Source of the DNA: Variovorax sp. CF079
GTDB lineage: Bacteria; Pseudomonadota; Gammaproteobacteria; Burkholderiales; Burkholderiaceae_C
Direction of reading: 5' to 3'
Assembly (NCBI RefSeq): GCF_900101545.1
Contig: NZ_FMZU01000026.1
Coordinates: 1 to 64,000, forward strand
Length of the DNA: 64,000 nt
In this document: piece by piece, positions 27,069 through 34,866 of the stretch
Position numbering within the stretch: position 1 is the stretch's first letter
Layout of the letters: every line of letters begins with the position of its first letter
Program-made: the position numbers and the translations under genes
Notes under the pieces: generated by a model
What the model was told of the DNA's origin: nothing
Databases searched by the model: none
The model's input: only the letters and a program-made list of their open reading frames with translations

Positions 27069-27600
27069 TCATGCCATCGCAGCCGCGAACTTCTCTTGGG
27101 TCTCGCGCACCGCCTGTGGCAGGCGCGGGCCGAAGCCGAGCAGCACCTGCGCGCCGCTCGCCATGCGGAACATCTCTGCCGCCATTTCCTGAGCACTGCC
27201 GCGGCCAGAGGTGGCGACCTTGGACTGGTCGGGATTGGCCTTCATCCAGGCCACGAACTCGGGCAGTGTTTTGGCGGGAATCTGCGGGTAGATCGCGAAC
27301 ACCAGCGGAACCTCGTGGGTGTAGACGATGGGCTCGAAGCTTTTCTCCGGATCCCAGCCCAGGTTCTTGAACAGGAACTTGTTGATGTTGTGGCTGCCGC
27401 CCACGATGCCGATCGTGTAGCCATCGGGCGCGGCTTTGGCGAGGACATCCGTGCCGAGGTTGTTGGATGCGCCAGGCCTGTTGTCGACGACCACCGGCTG
27501 ACCCATCGACACCGCGAGCTTGTCTCCGACGACGCGCGCAATGGTGTCGATAGCGCCGCCCGGCGGGGCGGGCACGATGATCTTGATGTTGAGATACTTG
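27069..27600 (-). pseudogene. Bug/TctC solute receptor, truncated and internally deleted
   Basis: From IKIIVPAPPGGAIDTIARV through GASNNLGTDVLAKAAPDGYT to GSAQEMAAEMFRMASGAQ this is a normal Bug receptor N-terminal half. It then jumps to QETQEKFAAAMA-type C-terminal sequence, losing roughly the second half. The signal peptide is missing too: upstream codons are unlike a leader. The 5' side abuts the TPP riboswitch on the other strand, so a rearrangement may have ended here. Confidence 0.75.
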
Positions 27601-27707
27601 GACGGTCGCAGCCGCGTGTCTGTCCAGCGCGTGGGGCCGGCCTTCGTGGGGGAGCTGGGCGCGCCGCCCAATGGACACGAATTGCAGCGGCACGCGTGGG
27701 GCACATG

Positions 27708-27713
27708 TAAAAT
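27708..27713 (+). promoter_or_regulatory. Possible -10 element before the riboswitch
   Basis: TAAAAT lies 7 bases before the first riboswitch stem, where a transcript start near 27720 would place it. No well-spaced -35 is evident (TTGCAG at 27682 is 20 bases away). Confidence 0.35.
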
Positions 27714-27720
27714 CAATCGC

Positions 27721-27795
27721 GCTCCGGGGTGCACGCGACAGTGCTGAGATTCAAACCCGCGAACTTGAACCGGTTAATGCCGGCGGAAGAAGAGC
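27721..27795 (+). ncRNA. TPP (THI-box) riboswitch
   Basis: The conserved THI-box blocks appear in order: CCGGGGTGC, GCTGAGAT, ACCC, TTGAACC, then GGTTAATGCCGGCGGAAG. The outer stem P1 can form between GCTC (27721-27724) and GAGC (27792-27795). Spacing and sequence match the bacterial TPP aptamer, which binds thiamin pyrophosphate and normally turns expression down. It precedes the ORF at 27878 and the LuxE/LuxC/ABC/SDR operon on the same strand, so those genes should respond to thiamin status. Recognition rests on sequence pattern only. Confidence 0.88.
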
Positions 27796-27800
27796 TTTCC

Positions 27801-27835
27801 CCTTGACCCATCGGCGAATCCCGCCTAGGTCAAGG
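27801..27835 (+). promoter_or_regulatory. Probable riboswitch expression-platform hairpin
   Basis: CCTTGACC (27801-27808) pairs perfectly with GGTCAAGG (27828-27835), with an inner GGCG/CGCC stem. No T tract follows, so it is not a simple intrinsic terminator. It may act as an anti-/sequestering structure or a Rho-dependent switch before the ribosome site (GAAGGAG) of the first ORF. Confidence 0.5.
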
Positions 27836-27877
27836 TGGCCTTCGGAGCATCCGTTCGACGGTCACGAAGGAGTCCTC

Positions 27878-28030
27878 ATGAACAACACCTCTGCAGAGCG
27901 GCCCACGCACACGGTGGGTGTTGTGTCCCATGCTTTCCGGTACCCGCGCGTGCTGTCTATCGCCAGCTCCGGCGGACCGTTGAACCATGGGCACGCGCCC
28001 GAAGCGATGCGGCTCCAGCCGCTGAATTGA
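27878..28030 (+). CDS. 50-codon ORF between riboswitch and operon
   Basis: Starts ATG 27878 after a strong GAAGGAG and ends with TGA directly followed by the ATG of the LuxE-like gene, which has no ribosome site of its own. The product (MNNTSAERPTHTVGVVSHAF...) matches no family I know. It may be a leader that lets the riboswitch control translation of the operon by coupling, or the stub of a lost gene. Confidence 0.55.
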   Translation: MNNTSAERPTHTVGVVSHAFRYPRVLSIASSGGPLNHGHAPEAMRLQPLN

Positions 28031-29149
28031 ATGTCAAACCATCCAGGACACAACACCGCCGGGGCCACGAGTGCAACCGGCGAAATTGTCGCTGACGTCC
28101 TCGCCTTCATCGAGCAGGACGGGTGCACCGACGACGACTTCGATCGGCTGGCGTTACGCCTGTTCGCCCATCAGTACGGCAACAATCAGGCGTACCGACG
28201 CTTCTGCCAGCGGCGCGGCGTGACCCTGCGCAATGTAAAGCGCTGGAGCGACATCCCGGCAGTGCCGATCGACGCCTTCAAGGAGCTGGACCTACGGTGC
28301 GAGCCGCCGGCCGCAACGGACCGCGTCTTCATGACCAGCGGCACGACCCGCAGCGAGGTGAAGGGCCGTCATCATCATCCGACGCTGGCGGTCTACGACC
28401 GGTCGATGATCCGCAACTTCTCGAGTCGGTTCATGCACGGCAGCGGCCGGATGCGCTTGGGGATCCTGTTCCCCACCGAAACCGTGCTGCCCAATTCCTC
28501 GCTGGCCCACTACCTTGCGCTCGCTCTGAGTGAATTCGGCACCGAGGAGAGTCGTTACTTCGTGAGCCCGCAGGGACTGGACAGTCCCGGCCTGTGCGAT
28601 GCGCTGGCGGACGCTGAACGCCACGGCTTGCCCTACGCCCTGCTCGGCGCCAGCTACAGCTTCGTACACCTGATCGACGAGCTCAAGCAGCGTGGAAAAT
28701 CTTTCCGCCTGCCGGCGGGCAGCCGGGTCCTGGACACGGGTGGCTACAAGGGACAGTCGCGCGAATTGCCACTCGACGCCTTCTATGCGGAGCTGTCCGC
28801 CCGGCTCGGCATCGAACGATCGCAGTGCATCAACATGTATGGCATGACCGAGCTGAGCACGCAATTCTACGACGCGGGCAATGCTACCGTGCCGTCGGTG
28901 AAGTCGGGGCCGCACTGGATCCGCTCCCGCCTGGTCGACCCGCTCACGAGCCGCGAAGTCGCGCGTGGCGAACGCGGTATCTTGGTCCATTGCGACCTTG
29001 CCAACTTCAATTCCGTGACCACCATCCTGACCGAGGACGTGGGCCTGGCAGCCGACGGAGGGTTCCTGCTGCTCGGTCGCGCCGAGGGCGCGCAGGCCAA
29101 GGGCTGCTCGCTGGCGGTGGAGGAATTCATCCGGGCGGCAGCGGCATGA
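28031..29149 (+). CDS. LuxE-like acyl-activating enzyme (acyl-protein synthetase family)
   Basis: 372 residues of the LuxE/PaaK branch of adenylate-forming enzymes. Nucleotide-binding P-loop MTSGTT at residues 101-106 and the YGxTE-type motif MYGMTELSTQFYD near residue 280. LuxE activates a carboxylic acid with ATP and passes the acyl group to LuxC. Length matches LuxE. Its start abuts the 50-codon ORF stop, and its stop overlaps the LuxC-like start (ATGA), so the pair is translated together. The TPP riboswitch upstream points to a thiamin-related acid rather than a fatty acid (inference). Confidence 0.85.
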   Translation: MSNHPGHNTAGATSATGEIVADVLAFIEQDGCTDDDFDRLALRLFAHQYGNNQAYRRFCQRRGVTLRNVKRWSDIPAVPIDAFKELDLRCEPPAATDRVFMTSGTTRSEVKGRHHHPTLAVYDRSMIRNFSSRFMHGSGRMRLGILFPTETVLPNSSLAHYLALALSEFGTEESRYFVSPQGLDSPGLCDALADAERHGLPYALLGASYSFVHLIDELKQRGKSFRLPAGSRVLDTGGYKGQSRELPLDAFYAELSARLGIERSQCINMYGMTELSTQFYDAGNATVPSVKSGPHWIRSRLVDPLTSREVARGERGILVHCDLANFNSVTTILTEDVGLAADGGFLLLGRAEGAQAKGCSLAVEEFIRAAAA

Positions 29150-30615
29150 CGACGCTGCACGCGGCTGCCGGTTACTTGCCTGGCCTGGCGCCGGCGGAAG
29201 TGCAGTGGCAGCCTCTGGTCTTCGAATCGGGCGCCACGCGGCTCGAAGTCGCCGTGCCCGTGTTGAGCCCGCAACAGATGACCGCGCTCGCCTTGCGGGT
29301 CAAGCAGGCCAGCCGCCTCCATCTGAAGACGATGACCGTGTCGGAGATCGTGGCCGTGGTGGATCGCGCGATCGCCCGCCTGCTCGACCCGGCCGACGCC
29401 TACCGCATACAGGCCGACCGGCTGCTGCCGATCGTCAGCGGCTACGACGCCGATATGGTTCGCCTGGGACTCACGGCTTTCTTCAAGACCTTTCGCGAGC
29501 CGCAACTGCACCGCTTCGTCGCCGAAGACTTCGCCAATCCCAAATTGCTGGACGAGTTCCAGCCGCGACCCAAGGGCGGCGCGGCCAGGGCGTTCGGGCC
29601 GGATCTGCTGGTTCACAGCTGGGCCGGCAACGTTCCGGCCCTGCCGCTGTGGAGCCTGGTCTGCGGATTGCTGGTGAAGGCCGGCAACATCGGCAAGCTG
29701 CCAAGCGCGGAGCCGCTGTTCGCGGGCCTGTTCGCTCGGCTGCTGGCCGAGGTCCACCCGCCGCTGGCCGATTGCCTGGCCGTGGTGTGGTGGAAAGGCG
29801 GCGAGGAGGAACAGGCGTCGGCCCTCTACGCCGAGGCGGACACGGTGCTCGCCTACGGCGCCAACGATTCGCTGGCAGAGATCCGCCGTCGGCTGCCGGT
29901 CACGACGCGCTTTCTGCCGTACGGCCACAAGCTGGGCTTCGGCCTGGTGAGCGCCGCGGCCCTCGACACTCTGCGCGCGCCGGCGACGGCACGACTGGCC
30001 GCCTGGGACGTGATGCGCTACGACCAGCAGGGCTGCTATTCGCCCCATGTCTTCTACGTGGAACGCGGCGGCAAGGTGTCGCCGCGCGAATTCGCGCAGT
30101 ACCTCGCCAGCGAGCTCGCCAACCTGCAGAACCGTTTCCCGCGCCGGGCCCTGGCGCTGGAGGATTCAGCCGCCGTGGCCGGATGGAGGCAAGCCATCGA
30201 GCTGCAGTCGATGTCGGCGGGCGGCGAGTTTGTCAGCGAGCTGATCGGCGAGGACGGCGCGGCCTTTGGCGTCGCTTACGCCGATGAAGCACGGGCCTTG
30301 GCCCCCACGGCGCTGAACCGGAGTCTCCAAGTCGTCGCGGTCGACTCGCTGGAACAGGTGATCGCGCAAGTGGAAGCGCACCCCCCCTACCTGCAAACGG
30401 CGGGCGTGGCGGCAGCACCGGCTGAACTGTTCCGGCTGTCGGAGTTGCTGGGAGCAGCCGGCGTGACCCGCATCACCGCCATCGGCTCGATGACCTCGCC
30501 GGAGGCGGGCTGGCATCACGACGGCCGGTTCAACCTGCTGGACCTGGTGCGGATGGTCGAGATCGAGCAGTCGGCAGAACTTGCGGCCGACAAGCTGGCG
30601 CCGTACGCGGACTAG
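29146..30615 (+). CDS. LuxC-like acyl reductase
   Basis: 489 residues of the LuxC family (aldehyde-dehydrogenase-like fold). The acyl-carrying Cys lies in YDQQGCYSPHVFYV (Cys297), matching the conserved QQ-Cys-SP site of LuxC. LSWAGNVPALPLWSLV-like sequence around residue 160 forms the nucleotide-binding region. LuxC reduces acyl-enzyme or acyl-CoA to aldehyde with NADPH. No luxD, luxA or luxB is near, so luminescence is excluded; the partner genes are an ABC importer and a dehydrogenase. Nine-base gap to the ATPase gene, which has its own GGAG. Confidence 0.88.
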   Translation: MTTLHAAAGYLPGLAPAEVQWQPLVFESGATRLEVAVPVLSPQQMTALALRVKQASRLHLKTMTVSEIVAVVDRAIARLLDPADAYRIQADRLLPIVSGYDADMVRLGLTAFFKTFREPQLHRFVAEDFANPKLLDEFQPRPKGGAARAFGPDLLVHSWAGNVPALPLWSLVCGLLVKAGNIGKLPSAEPLFAGLFARLLAEVHPPLADCLAVVWWKGGEEEQASALYAEADTVLAYGANDSLAEIRRRLPVTTRFLPYGHKLGFGLVSAAALDTLRAPATARLAAWDVMRYDQQGCYSPHVFYVERGGKVSPREFAQYLASELANLQNRFPRRALALEDSAAVAGWRQAIELQSMSAGGEFVSELIGEDGAAFGVAYADEARALAPTALNRSLQVVAVDSLEQVIAQVEAHPPYLQTAGVAAAPAELFRLSELLGAAGVTRITAIGSMTSPEAGWHHDGRFNLLDLVRMVEIEQSAELAADKLAPYAD

Positions 30616-30623
30616 GAGCGCTC

Positions 30624-31370
30624 GTGAGCTTCCTCGACATCGACAAGGTGGGCTTCACCTACCCCGGCTGGCCGCCGGTGGTGCGCAGCGTCGACTGGCG
30701 CATCGCGGAAGGCGAGTTCCATTGCCTGGTCGGGCGCAGCGGCTGCGGCAAGACGACCTTGCTCAAGCTCGCCGCGGGCCTGCTGCATCCCCAAACGGGC
30801 AGCATCCGGTTGCAGGGCAGGGAGGTGGTTGCGCCCGGACCGCAGCTCGGCTTCGTGTTCCAGTCGCCCACCCTGCTCGAATGGCATCGCGTGATCGACA
30901 ACGTCCTGCTGCCGGTGTCGCTGCAACACAAGCCAACCGCCCGGGAGATCGACAAGGCGCAGCAGTTGCTGGCGCTGCTCGGTCTGTCGGCCCATGCGCA
31001 GCATTACCCCCGGCAGTTGTCGGGCGGCCAGCAAAGCCGCGCGGCCCTGGCGCGCGCACTGATCCTGGAGCCGGCGTTGCTGTTGCTGGACGAACCCTTC
31101 GCCGCGCTGGACGCGATCACTCGCGGCGAGCTGCAGGATGACCTGCTGCACATGTGTCGCCTGCGCCGCACCACCGTCCTGTTCGTGACGCACGACATCT
31201 CCGAAGCGGTGTATCTGGGCGACCGGGTCGCGGTGATGGACAGCGGCCGGATCGTGCAGGACGTCCGCGTCGAGGTGAGCAAACCGCGCGCGCCGGCAAT
31301 GCGGTACGGCGCAGCCTTCAACCTGCACTGCGCGCAAGTGCGCGACGCGATGGACATGGCGACGGTATGA
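30624..31370 (+). CDS. ABC transporter ATPase (SsuB/TauB/ThiZ type)
   Basis: 248 residues, GTG start with AGGAG upstream. Walker A GRSGCGKTT, Q-loop in VFQSPTLLEW, signature LSGGQQSR, Walker B LLLLDEPFAALD, switch His in VTHDISEAVYL. Belongs to the nitrate/sulfonate/taurine-type importers, which include the thiamin-precursor ATPase ThiZ. Overlaps the permease start by ATGA. Confidence 0.9.
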   Translation: MSFLDIDKVGFTYPGWPPVVRSVDWRIAEGEFHCLVGRSGCGKTTLLKLAAGLLHPQTGSIRLQGREVVAPGPQLGFVFQSPTLLEWHRVIDNVLLPVSLQHKPTAREIDKAQQLLALLGLSAHAQHYPRQLSGGQQSRAALARALILEPALLLLDEPFAALDAITRGELQDDLLHMCRLRRTTVLFVTHDISEAVYLGDRVAVMDSGRIVQDVRVEVSKPRAPAMRYGAAFNLHCAQVRDAMDMATV

Positions 31371-32134
31371 AGCTGACCTCCGCGCGCACGCAGTTCTGCT
31401 CCTGGGCGCTTCTGCTCGCATTGCTCGCGGGATGGGAGCTGGCGTCGCGCGGCTCCGGCGTTTCGGCCCTGGTCCTGCCGGCGCCTTCGGCGGTGATGAA
31501 GTCGCTCTGGATGGGCCTGTCCACCGGCTACCTGTGGCCCCACATCCGCACGACCGGCCTCGAGCTGGTGCTCGGGCTGTTCACCGGCTGCTTGATTGGT
31601 TTCATCAGCGGCGTGGCGATGGCCGAGTCGGCGCTGCTGCAACGCGTGCTGAAGCCTTACATCGTGATCAGCCAGGTCATCCCCAAACTGGCGCTGGCGC
31701 CGCTCTTCATCGTGTGGTTCGGCTTCGGCATGACGTCGACGGTGGTGATCACGGCGCTGATCTGCTTTTTCCCCCTGATGGAAAACACCGTGACCAGCCT
31801 GCAGCAGGTCGACCCGCAACGGCTCGAGCTGTTTCGGATGCTAGGCGCCACGCGGCGTCAGACACTGCTGCGCCTGAAGCTGCCTTCCGGCCTGCCCGGC
31901 ATCCTGGCGGGCCTGCGGGTGGCGGTGGTGCTCGCGCTGGTCGGGGCGGTCGTCGGGGAGTTCATCGGCGCCAGCCAGGGGCTCGGCGCGCTGATCATCG
32001 CCTCGCAGGGAATGATGGACACGCCGCTGATGTTCGCGGTGCTGGTTGTCATCGCCGCGCTCGGCCTGCTGCTGTACCAGGTCACGCTCGCGGTCGAGAA
32101 ACGACTGCTGCTGCCCTACACCCGAATCTCATGA
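31367..32134 (+). CDS. ABC transporter permease (SsuC/ThiX type)
   Basis: 255 residues with about six transmembrane segments and the coupling motif region MLGATRRQTLLRLKLPSGLP (EAA loop). Inner-membrane channel for the ATPase before and receptor after it. Conserved NitT/TauT permease features include VISQVIPKLALAPLFIVWFG. Its stop overlaps an ATG of the receptor frame. Confidence 0.9.
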   Translation: MKLTSARTQFCSWALLLALLAGWELASRGSGVSALVLPAPSAVMKSLWMGLSTGYLWPHIRTTGLELVLGLFTGCLIGFISGVAMAESALLQRVLKPYIVISQVIPKLALAPLFIVWFGFGMTSTVVITALICFFPLMENTVTSLQQVDPQRLELFRMLGATRRQTLLRLKLPSGLPGILAGLRVAVVLALVGAVVGEFIGASQGLGALIIASQGMMDTPLMFAVLVVIAALGLLLYQVTLAVEKRLLLPYTRIS

Positions 32135-32145
32135 AGGAAACGTCC

Positions 32146-33147
32146 ATGCACAAACCCATCGCACGCCGTTGCGCGCTGCTGGCAACCGCTGCGCTTTTCA
32201 CTTTGGTAGCCGCAGGCGGGGCGAACGCTGCCGACACGCTGGAGAAGATCACTGTGGCCGGCTGGAGCAAGCCGATCACCGAGATCACGCACCTGCTGGT
32301 CGAGCCCGACAAGGGCATCTTCAAGGCCAACGGGATCGATCTGGCCTACGTGTCGGGCGCCGGCGGGGGCGACGCGATCCGCAACATCCTCACGGGACAG
32401 GCGGACGTGGCCTTCACCGATCCGGGTGCGTTCTTTTCGGCCCTCGACAAGGGCGAGAAGCTGCGGGCGATCTACGACATCTACCCACAGAACGTCTTCA
32501 ACGTGGTCTCGCTCAAGTCCGCCAACATCACCAGCCCGGCCGACCTAAAGGGCAAGAAGATCGGTGTCTACAGCCTGTCCAGCGGCACCCGCCAGAACCT
32601 GTTGGTGCTGCTGCACCAGGCCGGTCTGTCCGAATCCGACGTCACCATCGTCGTCACCGGGCTGTTGAACTTCGCGCCGCTGCTGCAAGGCCAGGTCGAT
32701 GCGACTGCTGCCACCGACACCGGCTTGCTGGTGGGCAAGCGTAAGGGGCTGGGCGACGTCAACGTGATAGAGGTGCGCAACTACTTGAACGTGTCGAGCG
32801 ACCTGTTCGTGGTGCGGGAACAGGTCTACCAGCAGAAGAAGCCATTGCTGAAGCGGTTCCTGAAAGCCTATCGCGAGAGCGCGGCGTGGATGATCGCCAA
32901 CCCCGACGAGGCGGCTGGCCTGGCGGTGAAACACGCCATCGACGGTACCGACCGCCCCACCAACCTGGAAGTGATCCGCCTGCGCAATGCCGCCTCCGTG
33001 TCGGCCACCACCGGGAAAAACGGTCTTGGTGCCTTCGACCTGGAGTCGCTGCAAAAGGCCGCGGACGCCTACCGCAAGCTGGGCCTGATCGGGCACGACA
33101 TCAAGGTCTCTGACGTGGTCAGCACGGAACTGCTGCCGGCGCGATGA
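32146..33147 (+). CDS. NMT1/SsuA-type periplasmic solute receptor
   Basis: 333 residues with a signal peptide (RRCALLATAALFTLVAAGGANA|ADT is the leader region). The mature part has the NMT1/THI5-like pattern: ITVAGWSKPITEITHLLVEP, GGGDAIRNILTGQADVAFTD, LKGKKIGVYSLSSGTRQNLL. I chose ATG 32146 (AAGGAA upstream); ATG 32131, overlapping the permease stop, would add five residues. Related receptors bring thiamin pyrimidine breakdown products into the cell; under a TPP riboswitch the ligand is probably a thiamin fragment. Confidence 0.88.
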   Translation: MHKPIARRCALLATAALFTLVAAGGANAADTLEKITVAGWSKPITEITHLLVEPDKGIFKANGIDLAYVSGAGGGDAIRNILTGQADVAFTDPGAFFSALDKGEKLRAIYDIYPQNVFNVVSLKSANITSPADLKGKKIGVYSLSSGTRQNLLVLLHQAGLSESDVTIVVTGLLNFAPLLQGQVDATAATDTGLLVGKRKGLGDVNVIEVRNYLNVSSDLFVVREQVYQQKKPLLKRFLKAYRESAAWMIANPDEAAGLAVKHAIDGTDRPTNLEVIRLRNAASVSATTGKNGLGAFDLESLQKAADAYRKLGLIGHDIKVSDVVSTELLPAR

Positions 33148-33926
33148 AGGTTGACACCATGAAGTTCGATGGCAAGGTGGTGCTGGTCACAGGTGCGAGC
33201 CGTGGCATCGGCGCCGCCATTGCGCAGGCCTTCGCAAGCGAAGGCGCGACGGTGGTGGTCAACCACCTGAGCAACGACGCCGCAGCCGCCGATGTGGTCG
33301 CAAATTGCAAGGCGGCCGGTGGCGACGCCTGGGCTGCGAAGGCCGACGTCAATTCGGGCGCGGCCGTGCAGGCCATGGTGGAACAGGCCCTGGATGCAGC
33401 GGGCCGCATCGACGTGGTGGTCAACAACGCCTTCCGGCCGTATTCATTCGACCCGCAGCGCCGCACCTTGTTCGGCGACATGGCGTGGCAGGATTACCAG
33501 GCGCAGTTCGATGGCGCCGTCGGCGGCGCATACAACGTCTGCAGGGCCGTGCTGCCGCACTTCAGGCACCGCACTCAGGGCAGCATCGTCAACATCGTCA
33601 GCGACCTGGTCGAGCGGCCGGTGATTCCGTACCACGACTACACGACCGCCAAGTCGGCGCTGGTCGGCTTCAGCCGCAACCTGGCCGCCGAACTGGGGCC
33701 GCTCGGCATCCGTGTCAACTGCGTCGCCCCTGGCCTGGTCTACCCGACGCAGGCCAGCAGCGCGACCCGGGAAGAATTTCGTGAGTCGCTGATCGCCGCA
33801 ACCCCGCTGCGACGAATCGCGCGGCCCGAGGACGTTGCCGGCCCGGTGTTGTTTCTCGCTTCCGAATGGAGCCGCTTCATGACGGGCCAGGTGCTGTTCG
33901 TCGATGGCGGCCTGGTGATGAAATGA
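33144..33926 (+). CDS. Short-chain dehydrogenase/reductase
   Basis: 260 residues. Rossmann TGASRGIG near residue 16, VVNNA at the middle, catalytic Ser in NIVSDL, Tyr-Lys in YTTAK around residue 166, and a C-terminal FVDGG. Overlaps the receptor stop by ATGA, so it belongs to the operon. As last enzyme it could reduce the aldehyde made by the LuxC-like protein to an alcohol. Cofactor preference: the Arg after TGAS and the basic TGASRGIG loop favour NADP(H), which is inference. Confidence 0.88.
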   Translation: MKVDTMKFDGKVVLVTGASRGIGAAIAQAFASEGATVVVNHLSNDAAAADVVANCKAAGGDAWAAKADVNSGAAVQAMVEQALDAAGRIDVVVNNAFRPYSFDPQRRTLFGDMAWQDYQAQFDGAVGGAYNVCRAVLPHFRHRTQGSIVNIVSDLVERPVIPYHDYTTAKSALVGFSRNLAAELGPLGIRVNCVAPGLVYPTQASSATREEFRESLIAATPLRRIARPEDVAGPVLFLASEWSRFMTGQVLFVDGGLVMK

Positions 33927-34274
33927 AGAGTTCCCGATGCGATTGCCGCCGGCGCGTATCCGATCGACATCCATCCGGCCGCCGGCGGCGAACTGCGCTA
34001 CGAAGGCCTCGGTGACGACCACGCGTACCAAATCCCGTACCGCAGCCTGATTCCGGTCGGCTTCGACAACGCGCTGGTGGTCGGGCGCGGCGTCTCGGCG
34101 ACGCACAGCGCGCACGCGGCGATCCGTGTGATGACCATCTCGATGGCCGTAGGCCAGGCAGCCGGCGTGGCGGCTGCGATGGCGGCGCAGTCGAAGCAGC
34201 AAGGGAAGGTCCGTGCCGTGTCGATGCCGGCACTGCGCGAACGACTGCTCAGAGACGGGGCAAAGCTGGCTTGA
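33927..34274 (+). pseudogene. FAD-dependent oxidoreductase, C-terminal remnant
   Basis: Directly after the SDR stop, an open frame without start reads VPDAIAAGAYPIDIHPAAGG, YQIPYRSLIPVGFDNALVVG, RGVSATHSAHAAIRVM, MAVGQAAGVAAAMA. This is the end of an FAD-dependent oxidoreductase (FAD_oxidored family). The dinucleotide-binding N-terminus is missing. Its last 26 bases overlap the convergent gene. A deletion joining the operon to an unrelated neighbour is the likely cause. Confidence 0.75.
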
Positions 34275-34866
34275 CCGGAAGGGTGCTGTACAAGATTGCG
34301 CCCGGGATTGCCTGCGGTGAAGCCCTCGCCCGCTCGGGCATTCCCATGGCCAACAGCCAGCTTCCCTCGATCGCTTGCGCCTGTCCGCCCGTCAGCCAGG
34401 GCAGCGGCGCTGCGTCGAGCGATCGCTGGGCGAGCAGCAAGTCATGGGTGCGGGATGCGTGTTCATCTGCGCGCAGGCGAGCCGCATCTTCCGCATCGAA
34501 CGTCCACACAGCCAGGTTGGTTGATGCGAAGAATCCAAGGGCCTCGCGAACATCGCACACCCAGCGCGACAGGTTGCACAGATGCGGGCGCATGCGCGCG
34601 CTCATCGGTGTAGGCCGGCTCAGCAGAAGGCGATAGGCGTCGCTTTCCAAGACCTGCGCGTCGCGCATGCCATAGATCGTGAGGTAGCGTGGCGCATCGC
34701 TGTTGCACAAGCGTCGATAGCGCCGGCCCCACAGCATGCCTGGGACCGTCAACCGCTCGGGCACGTGCTCGCTTGCATGCCACGTGTTGTACTCGGCATC
34801 CACGTCGGGCGTGACGTCGTTCCATAGTGCCAACACGGCGCCCGTGCCGGCTATATCGTCATTCAT
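34249..34866 (-). CDS. Hypothetical protein with ferredoxin-like (EthD/DUF4286-type) N-terminus
   Basis: 205 residues. The N-terminus LALWNDVTPDVDAEYNTWHA, SEHVPERLTVPGMLWGRRYR is typical of alpha/beta-barrel dimeric proteins around EthD/DUF4286 (WhxxEHvpErl). A second half repeats the pattern weakly (DEHASRTHDLLLAQ). Possibly a small enzyme of the catabolic unit. ATG 34866 overlaps the upstream zinc dehydrogenase end by 8 bases, so they form an operon. Confidence 0.65.
   Translation of the reverse strand: MNDDIAGTGAVLALWNDVTPDVDAEYNTWHASEHVPERLTVPGMLWGRRYRRLCNSDAPRYLTIYGMRDAQVLESDAYRLLLSRPTPMSARMRPHLCNLSRWVCDVREALGFFASTNLAVWTFDAEDAARLRADEHASRTHDLLLAQRSLDAAPLPWLTGGQAQAIEGSWLLAMGMPERARASPQAIPGAILYSTLPVKPALPRL

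Noticed and set aside
28031..30615. Bioluminescence (lux) operon
   Set aside because: Only LuxE- and LuxC-like genes are present; luciferase genes luxA/luxB and luxD are absent and the neighbours form an importer.
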